From contig JAAYDY010000019.1 of the NCBI GenBank assembly GCA_012729015.1, positions 1 through 64,000 on the forward strand: a stretch of 64,000 nucleotides of DNA. The letters run 5' to 3'. Positions 42,632-50,404 of the stretch are shown here, one piece after another. The translations under genes were made by a program, and so were the position numbers. Source of the stretch: Phycisphaerae bacterium. GTDB taxonomy: Bacteria > Planctomycetota > Phycisphaerae > FEN-1346 > JAACEH01. The notes under the pieces were generated by a model. That model worked only from the letters and a program-made list of their open reading frames with translations, was not told where the DNA came from and made no database searches. Each line of letters starts with the position of its first letter. The stretch's first letter is position 1.

Positions 42632-43324
42632 GGGCGGGATCCGCGTAGGCCCTTATCGGTAGGCTTCGTGGGGCGCCTCTCTCTGGGAGAAAGAGGGCGC
42701 TCCGCGCGTGGTATCCGACAGAAGCCGCGTGGCTGCGAGCAGCCTAGACTGAAGCCGCACACTGACCAGGAACCCAGGCCCGACAGGGCCGGCAAGAGTG
42801 TAGCCGGAGGCGTTGGGCCGGACCGAGCCTCCGGTGCTCACGTTGTCACGGAGCGAAGGATGATCGTCCCTTCCAAGCCCTGAAAGGGCGGTAGTCAGTA
42901 GCCGGCGGCGTGAGCCGCCGGAAGCCGGCTTCTCCAAGAACACAAGCCCCGGTCAGGGGCGGCAGTGCGCGGCACAGACAGACGGACTGCCGCCCCCTCT
43001 GGGGGCTCGCGTCGCGTCGCGGGCAAGTTCCGGCGGCTCACGCCGCCGGCTATTGACTGTCGGCCCTTCGGGCCTCAGATGCCGGCGTACCAGGGGCTGA
43101 CCTCGACAGCTGGGGGCCCAGGACCGTCCACTCCAACGAACGACCGCCGCGCATGCTTTGGCGAGCGACCGCCACACGTGCCAGATTCTTTGGGCACACC
43201 CCTGTGCGGGCACGCGGGCCGAATAGGCCTTGTGTTCGGGGCGGGATATGGCATAGTAAGGGGCTTGACGCATCGCGTGTCGGCAAGCCCGCCGCCATGG
43301 GCGCTACTGTGCAGGGAACCAGCG
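42632..43324. other. Repeat-rich intergenic region before the U32 gene
   Basis: About 690 bp. It contains a terminator-like imperfect hairpin at 42671-42702 and an inverted pair of a ~31-bp palindromic repeat (42893-42923 and 43028-43058). Open frames through it are compositional, not genes. Confidence 0.55.
42893..43058. repeat. Inverted pair of a palindromic repeat
   Basis: AGTCAGTAGCCGGCGG and the rest of a 31-bp block at 42893-42923 recur as the reverse complement at 43028-43058 with one difference. Each copy contains the internal palindrome CCGGCGGCGTGAGCCGCCGG. Flanking sequence (CCCTGAAAGGGC versus GGCCCGAAGGGCC) is also similar, so each copy is probably longer than 31 bp. Confidence 0.75.
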
Positions 43325-45901
43325 GTGAAAGCCTCGCCCGCCAGACCAACGGAATTGCTCGCCCCCGCGGGAGACGCGGAGTGTCTGCGCGCCGCGGTGG
43401 CCAACGGGGCCGACGCGGTGTATTTCGGCCTCACGGACTTCAACGCCCGCAAGCGGGCCACCAACTTCACGCTCGATGAGCTTCCCGAGACGCTCGCCTG
43501 GCTGCATCGCCACAACGTGCGCGGCTACATCACCTTCAACACACTGGTTTTCGACGACGAACTGGAGCGGGCCGCCGGCTTCGTGGAGGCCATTGCCCGC
43601 GCCGGGGCCGACGCGGTGATTGTCCAGGACCTCGGTCTGGCGGGGCTGATTCGCCGCATGGTTCCGTCGCTTCCGGTGCACGCTTCGACGCAGATGACGC
43701 TGACGGAGCCGGCGGGGGTCGCCCTGGCGGGAGAACTGGGCGTGTCGCGGGTGATCCTGGCTCGCGAGCTGCCGCTCGCCGAGATTGCGCTGATCGCGCG
43801 TTCGACCGCGATGCCGTTGGAAGTGTTTGTCCACGGAGCGTTGTGCATCAGCTACAGCGGGCAGTGCCACGCCAGCCACGTGCTGATGGATCGCAGCGCG
43901 AACCGCGGGCTCTGCGCCCAGCCGTGCCGGCTGGCGTACGACCTGGTGGCGGACGGGCGGCCCCTGGCGGGCGTTCCACCGTATCCGCTGTGTCCGAAGG
44001 ATCTGGCGGGGTACGACTGTGTGCGTGCCCTGGTGGATGCGGGGGTGGCGGCGCTGAAGATCGAGGGGCGGCTGAAGGATGCCCGCTACGTGGCCGCGGC
44101 CGTGGGGGCTTATCGGGCGGCACTGGATGCGGCGCTGGCGCAGCGACCGTTTGTGCTGGATGCACAGCGGCGGGCGGGGATCGAGCAGAGTTTCTCGCGA
44201 GGGTTCACGCACGGGTTCCTGGATGGGGCGGATCACCAGGACCTGGTCCATGGGCAGTCGCCGAAGAGCCGGGGCCTGCGCGTGGGTTCGGTCGTGGGGC
44301 GAACGCCGGGGGGGCTGGTCGTTGCGATGGACGGTCCGGGGGCGGCGGGACTGAAGCCGGGCGACGGGATCGTGATTGACGACGGGCGTGCAGCGTTGTT
44401 GGGCGAGACGGGGGGGCGTGTGGCTCGCGTGCGGCCGTGGCGGGCGCGGGACGGCTCCGAGGCGGGAGGAAAGGTTGGCCGCGTGGCCGCGGCGCGGGGC
44501 AGGGAGAAGAGGACTTCGCGTGCCGCGCCGAGGAAAGCCGGCACGGGGCCCAGTGCGGAGACGGTTGAGATATCGTTCATCCTCGACAGCATCGACCTGT
44601 CGGCGGTGCCGCTTGGGGCGGAGTTGTGGAAGAACGACGATCCGCAGGTGGAGAAACGGTTGCGGAAGACGTTCTCGCGTGTGGAACCGGCTCGGCCCAC
44701 GGCGTTGACGGTCGAGGTGCGAGGCGAGCCGGGAGGACCGCTCTGCGTGTCGGCCGTGGACGCCGACGGGCGAGAGGCAGCGGCTGCGTGGGTGGGGCCC
44801 CTTGAGGAGGCGCGCAAGCATCCGTTGACGGCGGCGTTGGCGGCGGAGCAGTTCTCGCGGCTCGGAGGGACGCCGTTCGAATTGGCGAGGGTGCGCCTGG
44901 TGGGGGTGAATGGCCCGGTGGATGCGTTGCCGGTCATGGCCCCGAAGAGCGCGCTGAACGAGTTGCGGCGGCAGGTGGTCGAGTCGCTGATGGCGCAGCG
45001 GGCGACCGCGGCATCGCACGTGGTGGCCGATCCGGCGGCGCTGGAGCATGCGCGCAGCGCCTTCAGGATCTGGCCGCGCAGTGGTGATGCCGTTGCGGAT
45101 TTGTCTCCGCGTCTGTGCGTTCTCGTTCGGACGGAGTCGCAGTTGGAAGCGGCTATCGCGTGGCACAAGGCCGGCGCGGGTTGCGGCCTGGCGATGGTCT
45201 ATGTGGATTTCCGGGACGCGTCGGACGCCTGCCGCGCGGTGGAGCGGTGCCGCAGCGAGGGCGTGCCGTCGGGGCCGGCGACACGCCGGATTCTGAGGGC
45301 AGGGGAGGAGCGGGTGTTGCGGGCCCTGCTGGAGTCGCGGCCGGATGCGGTGCTGGTGCGGAATCCGGGCAGCCTGTCGCTGTGCCGGCAGTGGGCGCCG
45401 GGGACGGTGCTGGTGGCCGACGCCTCGTTGAACGCGGCGAACGAGTTGACGGTGGGCGTGCTGGCGGGGTGGTCGGTGGACAGGGTGACGCCGGCGGTGG
45501 AGCTGGACGGCGGTCGATTGGCGGCGCTGGCGGGGCGGGTGCCGGCGGAGCGTCTGGAGACGGTGGTCTATGGTCGCCAGGCGATGTTTCACATGGAACA
45601 CTGCCTCTTCGCGTCGCGTCTGTCGGGCGGCCGGAACGGTCGGGACTGCGGGCAGCCGTGCCGTCGCCACACGCTGGCGCTGGATGATCGTCGCGGGGCG
45701 TTGATGCCGGTTTGGGCCGATGGGGGGTGCCGCAACACGGTCTATGCGGCAACGGTTCGAGACGACCGGGGCTGGGTCGGGAGGCTGTGGGGCCTTGGGG
45801 TGCGTTACTTCCGCGTCGAGCTGCTGGACGAGGCGGCTGGGGAGACGGAGTCGGTTCTGGCATCCATCTCGGTGGCGTTGTCGTGCCGCCCGGGGACGTG
45901 A
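43325..45901 (+). CDS. Peptidase U32 family protein (RlhA/DUF3656-like)
   Basis: An 858-aa protein starting at a GTG with AGGGA about 8 nt upstream; the frame is open further back, but through repeats. The N-terminal U32 domain begins ELLAPAGDAECLRAAVANGA. It holds the Cys cluster GALCISYSGQC with SANRGLCAQPCRLAYDL, which in this family binds an iron-sulfur cluster. A middle DUF3656-type region and a second Cys-rich module (FHMEHCLFASRLSG, DCGQPCRRH, GGCRNTVYAA) complete the RlhA arrangement. E. coli RlhA hydroxylates C2501 of 23S rRNA, so the likely role is RNA hydroxylation rather than proteolysis. It is longer than E. coli RlhA (about 650 aa). Confidence 0.85.
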   Translation: MKASPARPTELLAPAGDAECLRAAVANGADAVYFGLTDFNARKRATNFTLDELPETLAWLHRHNVRGYITFNTLVFDDELERAAGFVEAIARAGADAVIVQDLGLAGLIRRMVPSLPVHASTQMTLTEPAGVALAGELGVSRVILARELPLAEIALIARSTAMPLEVFVHGALCISYSGQCHASHVLMDRSANRGLCAQPCRLAYDLVADGRPLAGVPPYPLCPKDLAGYDCVRALVDAGVAALKIEGRLKDARYVAAAVGAYRAALDAALAQRPFVLDAQRRAGIEQSFSRGFTHGFLDGADHQDLVHGQSPKSRGLRVGSVVGRTPGGLVVAMDGPGAAGLKPGDGIVIDDGRAALLGETGGRVARVRPWRARDGSEAGGKVGRVAAARGREKRTSRAAPRKAGTGPSAETVEISFILDSIDLSAVPLGAELWKNDDPQVEKRLRKTFSRVEPARPTALTVEVRGEPGGPLCVSAVDADGREAAAAWVGPLEEARKHPLTAALAAEQFSRLGGTPFELARVRLVGVNGPVDALPVMAPKSALNELRRQVVESLMAQRATAASHVVADPAALEHARSAFRIWPRSGDAVADLSPRLCVLVRTESQLEAAIAWHKAGAGCGLAMVYVDFRDASDACRAVERCRSEGVPSGPATRRILRAGEERVLRALLESRPDAVLVRNPGSLSLCRQWAPGTVLVADASLNAANELTVGVLAGWSVDRVTPAVELDGGRLAALAGRVPAERLETVVYGRQAMFHMEHCLFASRLSGGRNGRDCGQPCRRHTLALDDRRGALMPVWADGGCRNTVYAATVRDDRGWVGRLWGLGVRYFRVELLDEAAGETESVLASISVALSCRPGT

Positions 45902-45931
45902 TCGGTGGGCAGCGTCGGTGGATGGGCGTTT

Positions 45932-45960
45932 TTGGCTTGCAAAGGCTCATGGGCTATGCT
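45932..45960 (+). promoter_or_regulatory. Candidate promoter of the lipid/polyketide cluster
   Basis: TTGGCT (45932-45937), 17 bp, TATGCT (45955-45960). It lies 98 bp before the first cluster gene and just after the preceding stop. The -10 matches the consensus at 4 of 6 positions, so this is tentative. Confidence 0.35.
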
Positions 45961-45978
45961 AGTTTTGCGTCGCTCAGG

Positions 45979-45998
45979 GGTTGGCCTTGGGGCCAACC
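45979..45998 (+). promoter_or_regulatory. Leader hairpin of the lipid/polyketide cluster
   Basis: Perfect 8-bp stem GGTTGGCC / GGCCAACC with a TTGG loop, in the presumed 5' leader 60 bp before the first start codon. There is no U-tract after it, so it is not a classic terminator. It may stabilise the leader. Confidence 0.4.
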
Positions 45999-46057
45999 GG
46001 AAAACTGTGGCATTGTCGACGACGGCTGTTACAATACTCCCCCGGCACGAGTGCAGG

Positions 46058-46549
46058 ATGAAATTCTATCTGACGGATCGAGTTCTGGAACTGGAAACCG
46101 GCAAGCGTCTGGTGGCGGTGAAGAACCTGTCGCTGGCCGAGGAGTACCTTCAGGACCATTTTCCGTCCTACCCGGTGCTTCCGGGGGTGTTGATGTTCGA
46201 GGCGATGATTCAGGCGGCCGCCTGGTTGCAGCGGCTGACGACCGATTTTGCCCAGAGCATGGTCGTGTTGCAGGAGGCTCGGAACATCAAGTATGGGGCG
46301 TTTTTCCGTCCCGGAACGCAGATGCGGGTGGATGTGGAGCTGATGAAGCGGAGCGACGACGGCCTGTGGAGCTTCAAGGGCGTCGGGGCGAGCGGCGATC
46401 AGACGAACGTTCAGGGGCGGTTTACGCTCCGTGCGTTCAACCTGGCCGATGAGGACTCGTCCATGGCGGCGACGGATCGGCGTCTGGTGGAAACGATGCG
46501 AGGCCGTTGGTCGCTGATTGCGCCGCGAGCCGCCTCGATATCGCAGTGA
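46058..46549 (+). CDS. FabZ-like hotdog-fold (3R)-hydroxyacyl-ACP dehydratase 1
   Basis: A 163-aa hotdog-fold protein, first gene of the cluster. The FabZ/FabA active site is intact: His34 in LQDHFPSYPVLPGVLMFEAM and Glu48 in the same helix. FabZ removes water from 3-hydroxyacyl-ACP in chain extension. It shares VKNLSLAEE with the second dehydratase (47180-47680), so the two are paralogs. The start codon has only a weak purine stretch upstream. A short tail of ~25 residues beyond the fold is unusual. A FabZ function is well supported as a fold and active site; acting on fatty versus polyketide intermediates is inferred from the neighbours. Confidence 0.88.
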   Translation: MKFYLTDRVLELETGKRLVAVKNLSLAEEYLQDHFPSYPVLPGVLMFEAMIQAAAWLQRLTTDFAQSMVVLQEARNIKYGAFFRPGTQMRVDVELMKRSDDGLWSFKGVGASGDQTNVQGRFTLRAFNLADEDSSMAATDRRLVETMRGRWSLIAPRAASISQ

Positions 46550-46561
46550 CAGCAGGTGGAT

Positions 46562-46581
46562 CGGCCGGCGGCGACCGGCCG
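46562..46581 (+). other. Intercistronic hairpin before the ACP gene
   Basis: Stem CGGCCGG / CCGGCCG with a 6-nt loop in the 94-bp gap between dehydratase 1 and the ACP gene. Together with the hairpins after the ACP gene it brackets that cistron. Confidence 0.5.
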
Positions 46582-46643
46582 TGCCACGGACGACGGGTGA
46601 CAAGGCAGGAGAGGATCAGGAAACGCGTCTGGAGGTTATTCGC

Positions 46644-47042
46644 ATGGCTTTGAGTCCGGATGAGATCTTTGAGAAGGTTCGTGAAGCGATGGTCGGCGCC
46701 CTGGGCGTGGACGAGGACGAGGTGACCGCCGAGGCCACGCTGACCGGCGATCTGGGAGCCGAGTCGATCGACTTCCTGGACATCGTGTTCCGGCTCGAGA
46801 AGGAGTTTGGGATCAAGATTCCCCGGGGCGACCTCTTCCCGGACAACCTGTTCACCGACGAGCAGTACGTACAGAACGGCAAGCTGACGGAGGCGGGCCT
46901 GTCGGAGCTCCGCAAGCGGATGCCGCATGCCGACCTGACGGAGTTCCAGAACGATCCCGACGTGCAGAACGTGAACAACCTGTTCACGGTGGGGATGATC
47001 TGCAAGTACATCGAATCGAAGGTGTCCGGGGCGGCGAACTGA
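46644..47042 (+). CDS. Acyl carrier protein, extended form
   Basis: A 132-aa acyl carrier protein. GGAGG lies 9 nt before the ATG. The phosphopantetheine site is Ser41 in GDLGAESIDFLDIVFRLE, with the acidic helix II that contacts partner enzymes. A canonical ACP is about 75-85 residues. This one has roughly 45 extra residues after helix II, a charged stretch with RGDLFPDNLFTDEQYVQNG and LRKRMPHADLTEFQNDPDVQ, before the closing helix (VGMICKYIESKV). The insertion would sit near helix III, where chains and partners meet. It is flanked by dehydratases, so it probably serves both. Not a housekeeping AcpP copy by length or context. Confidence 0.92.
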   Translation: MALSPDEIFEKVREAMVGALGVDEDEVTAEATLTGDLGAESIDFLDIVFRLEKEFGIKIPRGDLFPDNLFTDEQYVQNGKLTEAGLSELRKRMPHADLTEFQNDPDVQNVNNLFTVGMICKYIESKVSGAAN

Positions 47043-47059
47043 CCTGAAAGCATCGAATC

Positions 47060-47149
47060 GCCGCGGCCGCCGGCCGCGGCCTGGTACGGGCCGAAACCCA
47101 AAGCATTGGCGTCGTAGCACAGCGGCGTCGATGGGCTGTTGGGTTTCGG
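47060..47149 (+). other. Intercistronic hairpins after the ACP gene
   Basis: Two structures in the 137-bp gap. At 47060-47080, arms GCCGCGGCCG and CGGCCGCGGC around a single nucleotide. At 47091-47101 and 47139-47149, a perfect 11-bp pair CCGAAACCCAA / TTGGGTTTCGG with a 37-nt loop. A short U-rich run follows (TCTTTAG). They could end part of the transcripts or protect the upstream ACP message. Confidence 0.55.
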
Positions 47150-47179
47150 TCTTTAGTGTGGGGCGGTTGGAGCTGCGAC

Positions 47180-47680
47180 ATGCGGTGGTTCTGGGTTGAT
47201 CGGTTCATCGGTTTCAAGCCGGGCAAGTCGGCCACGGCCGTCAAGAACGTGTCGCTGGCCGAGGAGCACGTTCATGACCATTTCCCCGGGTATCCCGTTC
47301 ACCCGCAATCGTTGATGATCGAGGGCATGGCCCAGACGGGCGGCGTCCTGGTGGGCCAGGCGTTCAACTTCGAGGAGAAGGTGATCCTGGCGAAGATCGG
47401 CCGGGCGACGTTTCATCGGCTGGTGCGGCCGGGTGACCAGATCGTCTATCATGCGGAAGTGGTGGACGAGATCCGGCCGGAGGGTGCGAGCATCCGGGGC
47501 ACGATCACCTGCGACGGGCAGTTGGTGGCGGACATCGAGCTGATGTTCGTTCATCTCGACAAGAGCATGTCGGGCGAGGACTTCGGGGACGACAATTTCG
47601 TGTTCTCGGCGGATTTCGTGGAGCTGCTGAGGATGCGGGAGTTGGCGCAGCAGTTCGCTGCCGCCGACGGCGACAAGTGA
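47180..47680 (+). CDS. FabZ-like hotdog-fold dehydratase 2
   Basis: A 166-aa paralog of the first dehydratase. His34 and Glu48 are both kept in VHDHFPGYPVHPQSLMIEGM. The loop between them reads HPQSL where typical enzymes have the PGVL turn, so substrate shape may differ. GGAG lies 8 nt before the ATG. The C-terminal ~30 residues are acidic and not part of the standard fold. Two dehydratases with one ACP recall aryl-polyene and other type II systems, where two hotdog proteins serve different chain lengths. It is 28 bp before the inactive ketosynthase. Confidence 0.85.
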   Translation: MRWFWVDRFIGFKPGKSATAVKNVSLAEEHVHDHFPGYPVHPQSLMIEGMAQTGGVLVGQAFNFEEKVILAKIGRATFHRLVRPGDQIVYHAEVVDEIRPEGASIRGTITCDGQLVADIELMFVHLDKSMSGEDFGDDNFVFSADFVELLRMRELAQQFAAADGDK

Positions 47681-47708
47681 ATCGGACGATCCAGGCTGGA
47701 AAGCAGAC

Positions 47709-49040
47709 GTGAAACACCAGGAACGAGATGTGGTGGTGACCGGTAGCGGGCTGCTGACGCCCCTGGGGCAGACGGCGTCGGAGGTGTTCGAGGCTGCGCT
47801 GTCGGGACGGTCGGCGGTAGGGTTGGAGGCCGGGTTCGATACGACGGCGTTCGCCAGTCGCGCGGTCGGCGTGCTGCCGGCGGAGGCCGATCTGTCGCGC
47901 GGCATGCGCAAAGATCAGGTTCGGTACTTCCGCAAGAATGCCAAGGTGATGGCCCGCGACATTCAGTTGGCGGTGGGCTCGGCCGGGCCGGCGATTGAGG
48001 ATGCCGGGCTTCCGGCGGGCGATCCGAAGGACGCCCAGGTGCTGCCGACGGTGGACCATACGCGGCTGGGGATCGTCTTCGGCGCCGGATTCATTCCGTG
48101 CGACCTGGATAGCCTGGCCGCCGCCACGGCCGCCTGCCTCGACGAGCAGGGCGAGGTCAGTATCGCCCGGTGGGGCAGCCACGGCCTTCCGGTGATGTAC
48201 CCGTTGTGGCTGCTGCGGTACCTGCCGAACATGCTCGCCTGCCACGTGGGAATCATCTGGGATTGCCAGGGCCCGAGCAACTCGATCACGTGCAACGACG
48301 CGGGCGGGTTGCTGGCCATGGGGGAAGCGGCGCGGCACGTGGCTCGGGGCACGGCGGACATCATGCTGAGCGGCGCGGCGGAATCGCGCATCAACCCGAC
48401 GTCGATGCTGCGTCATGCGTTGCTGGGCAAAGCGACGACGCACTTCAACGACCGGCCCCAGGACGCCCATCGGCCGTTCGATGCGGACCGCGACGGGTAC
48501 GCCTGCGGCGAAGCGGCGTGCACGGTGGTGCTGGAGTCGGCGGACCATGCGGCAGCCCGCGGGGTGAAGGTTCGTGGGGTGGTGGCCGGGTTCGGATGCA
48601 GTTGCGCGACGAGCCTGCCGAACGAGTCGGAAACGGAAGGCCGCGGGATGGCCGCGGCGATGACGGCCTCGCTTCGGGACGCCGGCCTGTCGCCGCGGGA
48701 CATCGACGCGGTGGTGGCACGCGGGTCGGCGGTGCCTGGGGAAGATCTGGCCGAGGCGTGCGCCGTGGCTCGCGTGCTCGGTGAGGACGTGCCGGTGACG
48801 ACGTTCGCCGGCGGCATGGGCAACGTGGGGAGCCCTCACGGGCCGATCTCGGTGGCCATGGCGCTGGAGATGATGGCGCGCGATAGCGTGCCTCCGATCC
48901 GCAACTGCGACAGGCTGGATCCGGCGTGCCGGATTGCGGCGGTCCGCGGCAAGGCGGTCGAAAAGACGGTGAACACGGTGATGGTCCTGTCGAGCGCCGT
49001 CGGCGGTCAGACGGCGGCCATGATTATCCGGAAGGGCTGA
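47709..49040 (+). CDS. Ketosynthase-like protein lacking catalytic residues (KS-beta/chain-length-factor-like)
   Basis: A 443-aa protein with the FabF/KAS-II fold: VVVTGSGLLTPLGQ at the start, FDADRDGYACGEAACTVVLE in the middle. Aligned without gaps to FabF over GPSNSITCNDAGG, the catalytic Cys becomes Asp197. The first His motif (NAHGTST in active enzymes) reads VARGSAV, with Arg338. The second (TGH) reads MGN, with Asn372. So Cys-His-His is lost. It cannot condense acyl chains and most likely pairs with the intact ketosynthase 49 bp downstream, as KS-beta proteins do in type II polyketide and aryl-polyene systems. There it would shape the tunnel and set chain length. The pairing is inferred from order. 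Confidence 0.85.
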   Translation: MKHQERDVVVTGSGLLTPLGQTASEVFEAALSGRSAVGLEAGFDTTAFASRAVGVLPAEADLSRGMRKDQVRYFRKNAKVMARDIQLAVGSAGPAIEDAGLPAGDPKDAQVLPTVDHTRLGIVFGAGFIPCDLDSLAAATAACLDEQGEVSIARWGSHGLPVMYPLWLLRYLPNMLACHVGIIWDCQGPSNSITCNDAGGLLAMGEAARHVARGTADIMLSGAAESRINPTSMLRHALLGKATTHFNDRPQDAHRPFDADRDGYACGEAACTVVLESADHAAARGVKVRGVVAGFGCSCATSLPNESETEGRGMAAAMTASLRDAGLSPRDIDAVVARGSAVPGEDLAEACAVARVLGEDVPVTTFAGGMGNVGSPHGPISVAMALEMMARDSVPPIRNCDRLDPACRIAAVRGKAVEKTVNTVMVLSSAVGGQTAAMIIRKG

Positions 49041-49089
49041 TCTTATTGAGGCGTTCGGCCTTGGCCGGGCGTGTGCGGTGCAAGAGCGT

Positions 49090-50379
49090 ATGAGCCGACG
49101 ACGAGTGGTCATCACGGGTATGGGCATGGTGGCTCCGCTGGGGCTGACCGTGGAGGAGAACTGGCAGGCGTTGCTGGCCGGCAAGAGCGGCGTGACGCGC
49201 ACGCGGAAGTTTCCTGCGGAGACGTTCCCGACGACCTTCTCGGCGCAGGTGCCGCCGCTGGACCTGTCGCAGTACACGGATCGCGCGTCGGAGTTCGCTC
49301 ACAGCGGGGACAACGTGCGTTTCGCTGTGGCGGCGTCGCGGATGGCGTACGACGACAGCGGCCTGACGCCGGACTCGGTGGCGCCGGAGCGGTTCGGGGT
49401 GTACCTGGGCAGCGGCGAGGGGCCCGCGGACTTCTATGCGTTCATCCGGTCGCTGGCCGCGGGGCTTCGCGACGGCGCGATCGACATCGGCGCGTACTAC
49501 CGCGCGGGGCTGAAGCATTACGACATCATGAACGAGTGGGAGCAGGAGCCCGGGCGGTCGTCGGCGCACCTGGCGCGGCTGTACGGCGCCCTGGGCCCGA
49601 ACTACAACACGCTGACGGCGTGTGCGGCATCGACGCAGGCGATCGGCGAGGCGATGATGGCGATCCGCCGCGGCGACGCCGACGCGATGCTGACCGGCGG
49701 CACGCACACGATGATCCAGCCGTTCGGGGTGATGGGCTTCAACCTGCTGACGGCCATCGCCACGGAGCCGCGCGAGCATCCGGAGAAGGCCAGTTGCCCG
49801 TTCGACAGCAAGCGCAGCGGTTTCGTGATGGGTGAAGGGTCGAGCATCCTGGTGATCGAGGAGTTGGAGCACGCGCTGGCCCGTGGTGCGAAGATTCACG
49901 CGGAGTTGCTCGGATTCGGGTCGTCGGCCGACGCGTACCGTATGACGGACATTCATCCGGAAGGTCGCGGACCGGTGGCGTGCCTGGAGGCGGCCATGGC
50001 CGACGCGGGCATCTCGAAGGACGAGATCGACTATGTGAACGCCCACGGGACCAGCACCACCGAGAACGACAAGGTGGAGACGTTGAGCCTGAAGAAGTTC
50101 TTCGGCGCCCGGGCGCCGCAGGTACCGGTGTCGAGCATCAAAGGGAGCATGGGACACCTGATCGCGGCGGCGGGAGCCACGGAACTGATTGCGTGCGTTC
50201 TGGCGATTCGCGACCAGGTGCTGCCTCCGACGCTGAACTACGAGGATCCGGACGAGGGTCTCGATCTGGACTACGTTCCGAACAAGGCCCGGCCGGCCCG
50301 CGTGGAGACCTGCCTGTCGGAATCGTTCGGATTCGGCGGCCAGAACGACGCCCTGGTGGTGCGCCGCTACAGGGCCTGA
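49090..50379 (+). CDS. Active beta-ketoacyl-ACP synthase (FabF/KS-alpha type)
   Basis: A 429-aa ketosynthase with a complete triad: Cys178 in NTLTACAASTQAIG, His319 in YVNAHGTSTTEN and His356 in SSIKGSMGHLIAAAGA. SESFGFGGQNDALVV is the C-terminal signature. It catalyses decarboxylative condensation of malonyl-ACP with an acyl chain. I use the ATG at 49090, which gives the usual MSRRRVVITGMG start; a GTG 12 nt upstream is possible. Ribosome sites are weak for both, so translation may be coupled to the upstream pseudo-ketosynthase. Together with that gene it forms the alpha/beta pair that defines the cluster. Confidence 0.92.
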   Translation: MSRRRVVITGMGMVAPLGLTVEENWQALLAGKSGVTRTRKFPAETFPTTFSAQVPPLDLSQYTDRASEFAHSGDNVRFAVAASRMAYDDSGLTPDSVAPERFGVYLGSGEGPADFYAFIRSLAAGLRDGAIDIGAYYRAGLKHYDIMNEWEQEPGRSSAHLARLYGALGPNYNTLTACAASTQAIGEAMMAIRRGDADAMLTGGTHTMIQPFGVMGFNLLTAIATEPREHPEKASCPFDSKRSGFVMGEGSSILVIEELEHALARGAKIHAELLGFGSSADAYRMTDIHPEGRGPVACLEAAMADAGISKDEIDYVNAHGTSTTENDKVETLSLKKFFGARAPQVPVSSIKGSMGHLIAAAGATELIACVLAIRDQVLPPTLNYEDPDEGLDLDYVPNKARPARVETCLSESFGFGGQNDALVVRRYRA

Positions 50380-50404
50380 CGCACGAGCCCGAAAGGAGGT
50401 CGCG

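Noticed and set aside
43304..45670. Long minus-strand frame opposite the U32 gene
   Set aside because: Arg/His-rich shadow. The U32 gene carries the cysteine signatures.
47709..49040. Ketosynthase-like gene as a decaying pseudogene
   Set aside because: Full length, no frameshift or stop, well kept fold motifs and tight spacing with its neighbours argue for a selected non-catalytic role.
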